IMG/VR virus record: IMGVR_UViG_3300044712_001933
Span: 1-64,000 of that record
Direction: 5' to 3' (one strand)
From: a virus
Length of the DNA stretch: 64,000 bases
The position numbers and the translations under genes were made by a program. The notes beneath the pieces were generated by a model. That model had not been told where the DNA came from and made no database searches. It saw nothing but the letters and a program-made list of their open reading frames with translations. Below are positions 36,258-43,054 of the stretch, piece after piece; position 1 is the stretch's first letter; each line of letters starts with the position of its first letter.

Positions 36258-36288
36258 ACAATCACCTCCGTGGGATCTCCCACCCCCA
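36255..36288 (-). promoter_or_regulatory. Conserved hairpin start module before the HNH gene
   Basis: Read on the minus strand: GGGGGTGGGAGATCCCAC (stem GTGGG/CCCAC, loop AGAT), then GGAGGTGATTGTATG. The first 18 bases are identical to the leader of the gene at 54801, and close variants precede genes at 39928 and 47941. Confidence 0.75.
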
Positions 36289-36296
36289 GAAACGCC

Positions 36297-36398
36297 TTAG
36301 TGCGTCAGAAGAATCGCCAGGCAAGAAGCGGCCGCAGCGAGCGCCATGGAAACGACGACGAATTTTAAAACAGGAATTTCAATGAGTTTTCGTTGCAT
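36297..36398 (-). CDS. Small membrane protein, 33 aa
   Basis: Found because a 9-bp hairpin plus GATTATG precedes the ATG directly. Product: MQRKLIEIPVLK, then a hydrophobic span of about 18 residues (FVVVSMALAAAASCLAIL) and a three-residue tail. Single-pass, N-in topology is likely from the basic N-terminus. It precedes the HNH gene on the same strand by 39 nt. No recognised family. Confidence 0.55.
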   Translation of the reverse strand: MQRKLIEIPVLKFVVVSMALAAAASCLAILLTH

Positions 36399-36437
36399 AA
36401 TCTGCCTCGGCAAACCCCAGGAACCCCAGCCGAGGCA
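36399..36437 (-). promoter_or_regulatory. Hairpin abutting a GATTATG start
   Basis: Perfect 9-bp stem TGCCTCGGC/GCCGAGGCA (36403-36411 with 36429-36437), its 3' arm directly followed by GATT and the ATG of the 33-aa membrane-protein gene. Confidence 0.7.
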
Positions 36438-36917
36438 ATGTTTCCCAGGCCCCTATACCCCTGCCCGGGAATAATAATCTTACAGAAGAAGCGCGGGCTA
36501 CGTGTGGGTCTGGATACCCACATTTGTCCCCTGAGCGGGGCTGTCCTGCAACTTAGACGAACGCAGCCTATGTCCTAAGGTGTCGTTAAGAGGCGGCCAT
36601 CACAACCACCCCCACCAAGGAGAGTTTTTCAGGCTCCCCCGACACCTAAAAATACGAGCCGATTGGGGGACTCTCACCCGCTACTGTCTGGGTCGGCCGA
36701 GCAAAGCGGATATCATTTAACCCGGGTTCACGAACCCTTCAGCCCTACTGGATCGGCATAAAAATTGGTTGCGGGAGAGGGATTCGCACCCCCGACCTCG
36801 TGGTTATGAGCCACGCGCGCTGGCTTCTGCGCTATCCCGCACCTCAAAATCAAGCCGCCGAATCAGCCGGCACCTACTAACTGTCACGCATTCGGGCCCT
36901 TAAGCTATCAGCGGCTT
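36438..36917 (-). other. Gene-free stretch with tRNA-sized inverted repeats flanking the tRNA
   Basis: No coding frame is convincing. Besides the tRNA-Met there are three tRNA-sized elements with matching ends: 36578-36647 (AGGTGTCG/CGACACCT), 36658-36757 (GCCGAT/ATCGGC with a T-arm-like GCGGG-TGAGAGT-CCCCC), and 36852-36917 (AAGCCGC/GCGGCTT, inner GCCG-GCTGATT-CGGC). Conserved T-loop bases are missing, so they look like decayed tRNAs. Small hairpins lie at 36497-36516 as well. Confidence 0.45.
36766..36841 (-). tRNA. tRNA-Met (CAU), CCA encoded
   Basis: A 76-nt cloverleaf on the minus strand: acceptor TGCGGGA/TCCCGCA, D stem GCGC/GCGC, anticodon stem CGTGG/CCACG with loop CTCATAA (anticodon CAT at 36806-36808), T arm GGGGG-TGCGAAT-CCCTC, discriminator A and encoded CCA. 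The paired first base speaks for elongator Met or lysidine-type Ile rather than initiator. Confidence 0.9.
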
Positions 36918-36923
36918 CTAAGA

Positions 36924-37011
36924 AAGAGGAGAAAGTCCTCTTAAAAGCGTACTCCAATTATTTCAGATCTATTCCACGGAGTCAATACTAAAAATCAATT
37001 TCAGAGAAATT
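36924..37011 (-). terminator. Two hairpins after the LRR-like fibre gene
   Basis: AATTTC/GAAATT at 36997-37011 followed on the minus strand by GATTTTTAG, and AAGAGGA/TCCTCTT at 36924-36942 followed by a T/C-rich run. Each is weak alone. Together they probably end or process the fibre transcript before the tRNA. Confidence 0.5.
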
Positions 37012-37014
37012 ATT

Positions 37015-38097
37015 TTACGTGGTCACGGTCACAGACACGCCGCGCTCGATGAGAGTGGTGACGTCCGTGGCTCCCTGCCCGGTGGGCGCGGCATTAGTGC
37101 CGCCGTTCAAAGTGACAGTGCCGGTAACAAAAGCGGTGTTTGCCACGCAACGCGCCAGGATCGCGTTTACAGAAGCGGCAGTCAGCGCGCAGCCAGAAGC
37201 GTCGATCGTGCAGCCGTTCGTCGGCAGATAGGCCGGCAGCGAGACAGTCGTCAGGGCGGTGTTGCCCGAGGCCACAAAGTTCCCGGTGACGGTAGCAAGA
37301 GCCGGCAGGCTCAGGGTGACCAAGGACGTGTTGCCGGTAAGAGTCAGGTTGCCAGTCACCGTCGCGAGCTTAGGCGCCGAGAACGCAGTGAGCGCAGTCG
37401 CACCCGTGAGCGAGAAATTGGCAGAGCAGGAAAGCAGGTTCGGCCAGGAGGCGGACGTCAATCCAGTGATGCCGGCCAGGCTGAAGCCCCCGACGGAGCC
37501 AGTCCCCAGAAAAGTCAGGGTGGTCACGCTCGACAAATTCGCCGCGGTAGCGAACCCCAACAGGTTCCCCAAAGCGATGTTGGCGGGAGTCCAGGTGACG
37601 CCCAGGTCTTGGACGTCCGACTTCACTCCGCTGACAGGGATCACGCGCGCGGTGAGGGAAACCTTGGCCGTCGAATTGCCCAGGGCGTCCAGGTCGTACC
37701 AGTAGTACAGATACCGGCCGGTGATCGTGCCGAGGTCAAATACGAGGCGTTTGGTCGTCACCGCATTAGGCAGCGTAACGACATAGGAGCTCGCCACGTC
37801 GGCCAGATAGGAAGGCGCGTTCGCGGTAGAAATGGTGCCGTCGGACCAATAGGCCAGCTTAATGGTCAGTTTCTTGCCATCACCAGGCGTATTGACGGTG
37901 GTCGTGGCAAGAATCTCGAGCAAGATCTTCGCGCCATACCCGTCCACGATAGTCGACAGGTCGAGCACGCCGGCCCCGCCGACGATGCGAGACGAAATCG
38001 AGCCCACCGGCCCGGTGGCGCCGCTCGCGCCGATAGTAATTAAATTCGACGGCGTGGCAAACGCCGGTCCGTATAAGTTTGTCGAAAGTCCTTGCAT
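37015..38097 (-). CDS. Leucine-rich-repeat-like fibre protein
   Basis: 360 aa from the Met at 38097, which has AAGGGG 5 nt upstream (a longer frame adds eight residues without an SD). A short collagen-like piece ([10 protein letters not shown]) near residue 25 is followed by a beta-rich domain, then from about residue 190 by about six LRR/BspA-like repeats of some 23 residues (TALTAFSAPKLATVTGNLTLTGN, next unit TSLVTLSLPALATVTGN). The likely role is a virion surface or receptor-binding protein. It shares the 'GASGATGP' style with the collagen-like fibre and scaffold. Confidence 0.65.
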   Translation of the reverse strand: MQGLSTNLYGPAFATPSNLITIGASGATGPVGSISSRIVGGAGVLDLSTIVDGYGAKILLEILATTTVNTPGDGKKLTIKLAYWSDGTISTANAPSYLADVASSYVVTLPNAVTTKRLVFDLGTITGRYLYYWYDLDALGNSTAKVSLTARVIPVSGVKSDVQDLGVTWTPANIALGNLLGFATAANLSSVTTLTFLGTGSVGGFSLAGITGLTSASWPNLLSCSANFSLTGATALTAFSAPKLATVTGNLTLTGNTSLVTLSLPALATVTGNFVASGNTALTTVSLPAYLPTNGCTIDASGCALTAASVNAILARCVANTAFVTGTVTLNGGTNAAPTGQGATDVTTLIERGVSVTVTT

Positions 38098-38137
38098 ATT
38101 CCCCTTTCTACCACTGTACACGCACTAAAAACATAAG

Positions 38138-38701
38138 TCAAAACCGGATTGTAGGAATACTGGTAGAGATTACAGGGCTGGACGGGAGAACGCCCTTCTG
38201 AGGGTCGAACCAAACGACGGCGGGGCCCTGCGGGCCGGCCGCTACAAAGAGGCACACGGCGTGACCTCGGCCAGGCCCGGTAGCGAACCAGACTTCAGCA
38301 ACGGGCAGGGCCGCACCGTCGATTCGCTTGGACGTGCGGTAGTGCAGGACGTGGGCAAAAGCCCGGGCCAAGCTCGCGGCCTTGTCGCAGTCGTTGGCGC
38401 CTTTCTCGTAGAAGTAGACCCCGAGCTTGCGCCGAAACTTCTCGAACTCGAACGGGAACGTGCGGGAGGCCCAGTAGACAGAAGGCAGCTCGTAGTCCTG
38501 GTCCCCGAAGTCGGTGCTGGAGACGTCCACGCCGGCGGTCCGCAGGACAGACGTCACTGCAGCCCGGTCATACCGCGCGCCGGACAGGTCGACCGGCAAA
38601 GCAGAGAAGGGCTGCGGCCGGAGAAGCCAGACCGCGATGAAAAGGATTGCGACGATGCCGGCGGCTATGCCGCCGATTTTTACTTTTTCTTGGTATTCCA
38701 T
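38138..38701 (-). CDS. Membrane-anchored transglutaminase-like cysteine protease homologue
   Basis: 187 aa. One N-terminal membrane segment (residues about 10-28), then an extracytoplasmic domain. A possible catalytic triad is visible in the transglutaminase/papain order: Cys105 in GANDCDKAASLARAF, His147 in GRGHAVCLFV and Asp166 in VVWFDPQKG. Similar folds occur in bacterial transglutaminase-like proteases. In a phage lysis/late context it could cleave cell-wall peptides or process proteins, but this is inferred. Neighbours are tiny membrane proteins. Confidence 0.55.
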   Translation of the reverse strand: MEYQEKVKIGGIAAGIVAILFIAVWLLRPQPFSALPVDLSGARYDRAAVTSVLRTAGVDVSSTDFGDQDYELPSVYWASRTFPFEFEKFRRKLGVYFYEKGANDCDKAASLARAFAHVLHYRTSKRIDGAALPVAEVWFATGPGRGHAVCLFVAAGPQGPAVVWFDPQKGVLPSSPVISTSIPTIRF

Positions 38702-38707
38702 AAAACT

Positions 38708-38878
38708 TTAGTCGTCCTTGCGGTAGCAGTAGAAATATCCGGCAAGGAGGAACCCGGTCACTGCGCCAATGTTGAACACGACGGTGGGAGTCTCTCCCAA
38801 GGCGTACCCAACTATCCGGCCGAGCACGACCAGGAACGTGACGAAGAGGTAATGCTTAAAAGTTTCAAGGTATTTCAT
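38708..38878 (-). CDS. Small two-span membrane protein, 56 aa
   Basis: Start at 38878 is chosen because GAGG and the GATTATG context precede it. The longer frame runs through two other genes. MKYLETFKHYL, then two hydrophobic spans (residues about 10-28 and 33-50) and a basic/acidic end (YCYRKDD). Holin-like in size and layout. GATTATG overlaps the stop codon of the 32-aa gene upstream. Confidence 0.6.
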   Translation of the reverse strand: MKYLETFKHYLFVTFLVVLGRIVGYALGETPTVVFNIGAVTGFLLAGYFYCYRKDD

Positions 38879-38880
38879 AA

Positions 38881-38979
38881 TCACCACCTCATGCCACTGA
38901 GTATTTTGTAAATTACCCAGCCCAGGCCCACGAAGGCCACGAGAACTCCCACGATAAAGCCGATCAGAAAGGCCCCCAT
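38881..38979 (-). CDS. Small single-span membrane protein, 32 aa
   Basis: MGAFLIGFIVGVLVAFVGLGWVIYKIL...W: almost the whole chain is one Gly-zipper-rich membrane helix. GAGG lies 8 nt upstream, inside the end of the lipoprotein gene, and its stop overlaps the leader of the 56-aa gene. Three compact membrane genes in a row suggest a lysis or envelope cassette. Confidence 0.6.
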   Translation of the reverse strand: MGAFLIGFIVGVLVAFVGLGWVIYKILSGMRW

Positions 38980-38982
38980 ACA

Positions 38983-39363
38983 TCACCTCGCCAATGGTAT
39001 AAACACTTTGGAGGAGTCGGGGTTCACCTGGCTGGCCAGAGAGGGCGTATACCAGTGATTCGGGTCGGGGGGCTCGATCCGTTCCCAGAGAGCCGGGTAT
39101 CGCGTGTGGAACTTCAAATGCTGGCGCGCCGGCTGGACGAGCTTGTATTTGTAGCCTTGGATGTCGACAGCGGTGATAGGCGCCGGGGCAGGCTTCGAAG
39201 AGCATCCAAGCAAAAGTACGAGCATTACGAGTACTGGTACGAGTAACCGGATGAGCTTGCTGCGGATCCACCGGGCTCCGTCGACGACCAGAAGCGCGCC
39301 AGAGATTCCGGCCAGCATCACGTAGTACAGGACGGCGACGAAGAAAGAGACAGCGTGTTTCAT
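38983..39363 (-). CDS. Lipoprotein with N-terminal membrane segment, 126 aa
   Basis: Two hydrophobic stretches (residues about 5-25 and 37-53), the second ending in a lipobox-like LLLGCSS (Cys54), then a soluble Pro-rich tail containing YKLVQPARQHLKFHTRYPALWERIEPP. The lipobox is farther from the N-terminus than usual. An internal start is possible (ATG before VLVLL). Together with neighbouring membrane proteins it may be an outer-membrane spanin-like partner. Its leader has a 7-bp hairpin and CTGATTATG. Confidence 0.55.
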   Translation of the reverse strand: MKHAVSFFVAVLYYVMLAGISGALLVVDGARWIRSKLIRLLVPVLVMLVLLLGCSSKPAPAPITAVDIQGYKYKLVQPARQHLKFHTRYPALWERIEPPDPNHWYTPSLASQVNPDSSKVFIPLAR

Positions 39364-39390
39364 AATCAGAAGAGGGGCTTATGAGCCCCT
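39361..39390 (-). promoter_or_regulatory. Hairpin plus CTGATTATG start module
   Basis: On the minus strand, stem AGGGGCT/AGCCCCT (loop CATA, 39373-39390) is followed by CTTCTGATTATG, the ATG being that of the 126-aa lipoprotein gene. Confidence 0.7.
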
Positions 39391-39397
39391 TGCGGCC

Positions 39398-39928
39398 CTA
39401 GTCGATGTTCGACTGCCCGGGGATGGGATCGTCCAAGTAACCGAAGGACACCCCCCGCACCTTGGCCGACTTAAAGCGGGTAGCACCACGGAGCTGGGGA
39501 TACAGCGCCACAGAGTCGACCCCGATTGCAGAAGCGAAGTCGGACACCGTGGTGAAGATTTCGCCCACTCGTATTGTGGAGGCGATCCTGCGGTCTCCCC
39601 TGGGTATTTTGTAGTCGTCGTAGACATTGTCATCGATGGCGTGGACGATAACCGGCCGCCCCCGCATCCGCCGGCCGTCGGCGGACCTGTCGTTCGGATC
39701 CCAAAAGCGTTCGCTTGCCGGAGACCTGGGGATCGGGATACAGCAGTCCTCTACGAGGGACTTGTTTAGATTGAAGCAGTTGACGAGCCACTGCTTGAGG
39801 ATGCTGGCGTCGGATTCAGAAAACCGAGACGGGATGGAAAGCGCGACGGCCTCACCGACCGGCGTGTTCGTGGTAGTTTCACCGGAAGTTTCCTCCCGGA
39901 CCAGCTGAAGATTTAGTTTGTAAGGCAT
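39398..39928 (-). CDS. Hypothetical protein, 176 aa
   Basis: Mixed alpha/beta, no membrane segment. Residues about 85-110 are Arg/Asp-rich (RFWDPNDRSADGRRMRGRP), and the C-terminus has a helix-turn-helix-like stretch (GEIFTTVSDFASAIGVDSVALYPQL) that loosely recalls NUMOD-type DNA-binding modules. It is the first gene of the leftward run after the gene-free region at 40 kb and carries the conserved hairpin leader. Confidence 0.5.
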   Translation of the reverse strand: MPYKLNLQLVREETSGETTTNTPVGEAVALSIPSRFSESDASILKQWLVNCFNLNKSLVEDCCIPIPRSPASERFWDPNDRSADGRRMRGRPVIVHAIDDNVYDDYKIPRGDRRIASTIRVGEIFTTVSDFASAIGVDSVALYPQLRGATRFKSAKVRGVSFGYLDDPIPGQSNID

Positions 39929-39963
39929 AATCAGCCCCTGTGAGCTCTCTCACCCCCGTTATA
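39926..39963 (-). promoter_or_regulatory. Possible -10 element plus conserved hairpin leader
   Basis: Minus strand: TATAAC (39958-39963), then GGGGGTGAGAGAGCTCAC (stem GTGAG/CTCAC, loop AGAG), then AGGGGCTGATTATG. The stem differs from the copies at 36270 and 54776 by a paired change. A -35 at proper spacing is not convincing. Confidence 0.6.
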
Positions 39964-40591
39964 GTTCAAGAGTAGCAGGGCCAATGGGAGAGTCAAGCAG
40001 TAAATGCCACTTTTCAAAGAGGGCCCGGGGTTAAAAAAAAATCCCAACACAGAGTTCAGAGAAAATTTTTTATTCTACAATTAACCTATATGTTATACTT
40101 ATATATTGATAGATTATATATTATGGTAGAGAAGTTAAAGTCTTCCCATACGTTTTTTTTAGGGGGTAGGGGGGTCCCTGTTCCAAAAAATTTTTCCGCC
40201 CCGGCCGTTTTTGACCCTCGCGTGCGTCTGAGTCCCCAGCCGCGTGCTGGAGTCCCGATGGGACCCATAAAACCAAAATGAGATCGAGAGGCCTTAGAAG
40301 GGGTCGCGCTTGGCCAGGCGCCCGCGGAGAGCTCCGTTTCCGCCCCGACCCTTGTCTTGACCCTCGCCGGCGCCTGCGATCGCTCCTAGGGCTCCTATTG
40401 CCCCAGGCTGTTCACCAGACTACTGTAAGAGCTGCCAGTAACGTGATCGATAACGTACAGTAGTCTTAATCGCTGCAACCCGGATAGTAATAGCAACCCA
40501 TTGATATCAGGGGCTTTACGACTGAAATGCTATTAAAGCTAAGGGAGATTGTGCGAAACACTCGTGATTTTGCGAGCGCTACGCACCTATG
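39964..40591. other. Gene-free region with A/T-rich core and a 10-bp dyad
   Basis: No supported gene. It contains a very A/T-rich core (about 40055-40135), T- and G-tracts near 40152-40175, and a perfect dyad AGACTACTGT/ACAGTAGTCT (40417-40426 with 40457-40466) enclosing AACGT and GATCGAT motifs. It lies where leftward late transcription begins and early divergent transcription starts. Candidate regulatory or replication-origin DNA. Confidence 0.5.
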
Positions 40592-41239
40592 TCAACCTGT
40601 TTTGTTGGGCACCGTCTCCACCTCGATTGCCGGCCCTTCTTTGGCCTCATCAGTGCCCCTTTCTGACCGCGGCCGGCTGATCAGCCCAGGCAACACGATC
40701 GTAATCGGGGGCGGGGTGGGGGAGGATGAGGCGGCAGGCCCGTCGTCCTTAGCGCCCATTCCGGCGGCTCTATCGCCCAAAGCGGCATAGGTTAAATCGC
40801 AAACCGTCCGGGCATAATTCGCCAGGTTGAGCCTATCGCCAATGCCCAGGTCGACCTCAGCGCGCACGACCATGCCTTTGTGACACCACTGTTTTTCCAG
40901 CTTCAGCTCCCCGCGGCGCAGCTTGTCTACTACTTCCACCAGGTCATCGCGAAGCTTGCAGGCGACGTCGAAATTCTTCTTGCGATTCTCTGCCATCAGC
41001 TCCATGCGGGCTTTCAGCTTGGCCTCGTCCATTGAGGTCGTCTGGAGCGCAGCCCCGCCGGCATTGAGCTTGGCGGCGATCGAGGTCCACCTCTCCGAAT
41101 CCATCCGGGACAGCAAGAGATTCTCTGGAATCGCGTGGATCATCGCCACCTCGCTGCTGGGAAGTCCTTGACAGTAGGAAGCGAACGCGGCGGCCCAATT
41201 GTAACCGCCTGCAAGTTTCTTATCTCCAATCATATACAT
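40592..41239 (-). CDS. Hypothetical early protein, 215 aa
   Basis: Mostly helical. Residues about 75-135 are charged helix (DEAKLKARMELMAENRKKNFDVACKLRDDLVEVVDKLRR), preceded by a segment with PSSEVAMIHAIPENLLLSRMDSERW. The end is Pro/Ser-rich. It diverges from the rightward early genes. Candidate regulator or structural partner. The Met at 41233 is an alternative start. No recognised DNA-binding motif. Confidence 0.55.
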   Translation of the reverse strand: MYMIGDKKLAGGYNWAAAFASYCQGLPSSEVAMIHAIPENLLLSRMDSERWTSIAAKLNAGGAALQTTSMDEAKLKARMELMAENRKKNFDVACKLRDDLVEVVDKLRRGELKLEKQWCHKGMVVRAEVDLGIGDRLNLANYARTVCDLTYAALGDRAAGMGAKDDGPAASSSPTPPPITIVLPGLISRPRSERGTDEAKEGPAIEVETVPNKTG

Positions 41240-41241
41240 TT

Positions 41242-41307
41242 AAGGTAGTTTAGCTGCGAAAAAATGTCAAAATCACGACTTGACTTTGATTTTTAATCTG
41301 CTACGCT
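41242..41307. promoter_or_regulatory. Divergent promoters between left and right transcripts
   Basis: Minus strand: TTGACA (41265-41270) with TACCTT 17 nt on (41242-41247). Plus strand: TTGACT (41280-41285) with TACGCT 16 nt on (41302-41307). Both -35 boxes are good and both -10 boxes weak. The 9-nt gap between the -35 boxes would make the two promoters compete. Confidence 0.5.
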
Positions 41308-41340
41308 GGAGAGTGTAGTATCAAAGTGTCGGGCTAGATT

Positions 41341-41742
41341 ATGGATAGCCCAACAACGAAAGTTTTACGAAGTCCCGACACTATCTCAGACGACGCCATC
41401 ACCGACGGAGTCCCTCTTGTTTTACCAGGCGACGGAGTCCCTCTTGTTTTACCCGGCGACGGAGTCCCTCAAGCTCCGCACGTTTACGCCGAAACCACCA
41501 CGAAAGCGTGGGACTCGGCCGGGGTTCCTTTAGTGACGCCTCCAGAGTGCGAAGTGGTGCACGGCTACTGTGAGATGTGCGGCACGCCTTTGGGCTCAGA
41601 GGCCCATAAGTATCTCTGTGAGACCCGCGAAGCCCACATTTACAAGGGCGTCATTTACCCCTCCGTGGAGGCCGTGAAAGCCGCCATGGCCCAAGAATGG
41701 ACGCCCACGTATGTCGCCGGAGTTCCTCTGATACCTCAATAA
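41341..41742 (+). CDS. Hypothetical protein with GVPLV repeats and a Cys pair
   Basis: 133 aa. The N-terminal part contains GDGVPLVLP repeats. The middle has CEMCG...YLC, a likely metal-binding knuckle. The pentapeptide GVPL(V/I) recurs near the C-terminus as well. It may be the first gene of the rightward early transcript. Function unknown. Confidence 0.55.
   Translation: MDSPTTKVLRSPDTISDDAITDGVPLVLPGDGVPLVLPGDGVPQAPHVYAETTTKAWDSAGVPLVTPPECEVVHGYCEMCGTPLGSEAHKYLCETREAHIYKGVIYPSVEAVKAAMAQEWTPTYVAGVPLIPQ
41404..41473 (+). repeat. 27-bp minisatellite inside a gene
   Basis: Two near-perfect 27-bp units (41404-41430 and 41431-41457, one base different) plus a partial third, in frame, each encoding DGVPLVLPG. 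Confidence 0.85.
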
Positions 41743-41766
41743 CCTATACTAATATAATACAATCTT

Positions 41767-42150
41767 ATGACTACACCCCCACTCCCTAAACTACCCGCTG
41801 GCGTCTGCACCTTATGTGGCCAGATGTGGAACACCTGTAATCACGGCCCTGAGTATCTGCAAGGCCCCGCTCGCCCCTATGCTGATGTTCAGCCGGCCTT
41901 GTGCGCCCCTTCGGTTACGACCGCGGCGCCGGCCTGGCAGAAACCTTCTGTAATCGACCCGGTGGCGGCCGCCCCCGCGCCCGACTACACGCAAACGCTA
42001 GAGGAACGCCGGCTTGAGCTCATCGAAAAGTTCGCGCTGGCGTTGGCTACTAACCCAGGGGCTTTTGAATGCTCCCCTGCGGACGTCATGGTTGCCGCTG
42101 CTCGCATGTCGGACGCTCTCATTGCTGTCTGCCGAAAGGAGGAGAAATGA
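41767..42150 (+). CDS. Hypothetical protein with N-terminal zinc knuckle
   Basis: 127 aa. CTLCGQMWNTCNHG near the N-terminus gives a CxxC...CxH metal site. A Pro/Ala linker and a C-terminal helical domain (TLEERRLELIEKFALALATNPG) follow. Its stop overlaps the next ATG (ATGA), so the pair is coupled. Such small Zn proteins are common in phage early regions. Partner or target unknown. Confidence 0.6.
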   Translation: MTTPPLPKLPAGVCTLCGQMWNTCNHGPEYLQGPARPYADVQPALCAPSVTTAAPAWQKPSVIDPVAAAPAPDYTQTLEERRLELIEKFALALATNPGAFECSPADVMVAAARMSDALIAVCRKEEK

Positions 42151-42554
42151 CAAAGAAAGCCGAAAAGGCCCTGCGTAAGTCGATCGAGCACTGGAAGCGG
42201 ATGCGCGGGAACATGGGCTGTGGTGATCGGCCCCTCTCTTCCGACTGCGCTTTGTGCCGGGAGTTCGCGGATAAGACCGAATATCGCGACACCGACTGGG
42301 GCACCATTGAAGTGGGGTGCGTTGGTTGCCCTATAGCCGCCAGGGTCGGACGCTCGGGGTGCGTCGATACTCCCTATGCCAGAGCTCACCGTGCCTGGAG
42401 CATTGCCCGGATGTTCCGTATGACCTACGGGGAATCTAATCCGGACACCCGGACGAGTGTCGTAGAATGGAATCGCGCCGCAGAAGATATGATCGCCTTT
42501 CTGGAATCGCTTTTGCCTCCTTCTGAGGAGCCGAAAGCGCCTAAGCCTGAGTAA
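42147..42554 (+). CDS. Cys-rich hypothetical protein, 135 aa
   Basis: Start at 42147 is supported by AGGAGG just upstream and the 4-nt overlap with the previous stop. Longer readings would duplicate its sequence. Cys residues occur as CG...CALC and CVGCP, with a further Cys at SGC, consistent with a zinc-binding or Fe-S-like site. This layout (Cx..CxxC...CxxC) resembles small phage 'GNMGCGDCP'-type proteins. Function unknown. Confidence 0.6.
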   Translation: MTKKAEKALRKSIEHWKRMRGNMGCGDRPLSSDCALCREFADKTEYRDTDWGTIEVGCVGCPIAARVGRSGCVDTPYARAHRAWSIARMFRMTYGESNPDTRTSVVEWNRAAEDMIAFLESLLPPSEEPKAPKPE

Positions 42555-42563
42555 CTTCGTACA

Positions 42564-42617
42564 GGGCCTTCGGGCCCCATTAGACTATACGACCCCTTTA
42601 GGGGTCCTGATTTTATG
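42564..42617 (+). promoter_or_regulatory. Two hairpins leading to a GATTTTATG start
   Basis: GGGCC-TTCG-GGCCC (42564-42577, a stable UUCG loop closed by C-G) and GACCCC-TTTA-GGGGTC (42591-42606), then CTGATTTT and the ATG of the 103-aa gene at 42615. Confidence 0.7.
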
Positions 42618-42926
42618 AACATCACCATCAAAGACAGTACTAAGCAACCTGAATCGGTCAAAACCTTGACCTTCGACGAAATAAAACAACGAGAGGGCGT
42701 TTTTCGTTGCGTCTCCGGTGCTTACGAGCATTCCCGCATCGTTGTTATTCCTCACTCGGCCGACAGTTCTAGGGCCCCGGTCGTCATGTATGTCAACTTA
42801 AAGCATAATGTGGTGGAACCCGCTACAGATGCTTGGGAGGGCCGCAAGTTTGTCAAAACCGACGAGGTGTTCACGATGGAGTTTCTGAACGCCCCATCCC
42901 TGCCCGCGCCAGTCCAGGAGGCTTAA
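42615..42926 (+). CDS. Hypothetical protein, 103 aa
   Basis: Start MNITIKDSTKQ. Alpha/beta pattern with FDEIKQREGVFRCVS and VVMYVNLKHNVVEPATD. Length and layout resemble small phage early proteins of unknown role. It carries no Zn or DNA-binding signature. Its own leader with two hairpins sets it apart from the coupled genes upstream. Confidence 0.55.
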   Translation: MNITIKDSTKQPESVKTLTFDEIKQREGVFRCVSGAYEHSRIVVIPHSADSSRAPVVMYVNLKHNVVEPATDAWEGRKFVKTDEVFTMEFLNAPSLPAPVQEA

Positions 42927-42932
42927 ACACAT

Positions 42933-43054
42933 GGGCGCCTCGCGCGCCCCTTTAGATTCTGCGCAAACTTAATCGAACCATGAAAGCAATGAATCGGGTG
43001 TGCCTGACGGCACACGCTTAAAACTCAAGGGCCGCAAGGCCCCCTTCGATTATG
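42933..43054 (+). promoter_or_regulatory. Leader with three hairpins and a possible 13-aa peptide
   Basis: GGGCGC-CTCGC-GCGCCC (42933-42949), GTGTGCC-TGAC-GGCACAC (42998-43015) and GGGCC-GCAA-GGCCC (43029-43042, GNRA loop), the last followed by CCTTCGATTATG for the gene at 43052. A 13-codon ORF (42980-43021, MKAMNRVCLTAHA) contains the middle hairpin. Confidence 0.65.

Noticed and set aside
40086-40463. Short frames in the 40-kb gap
   Set aside because: No ribosome site, odd composition, and they run over homopolymer tracts.
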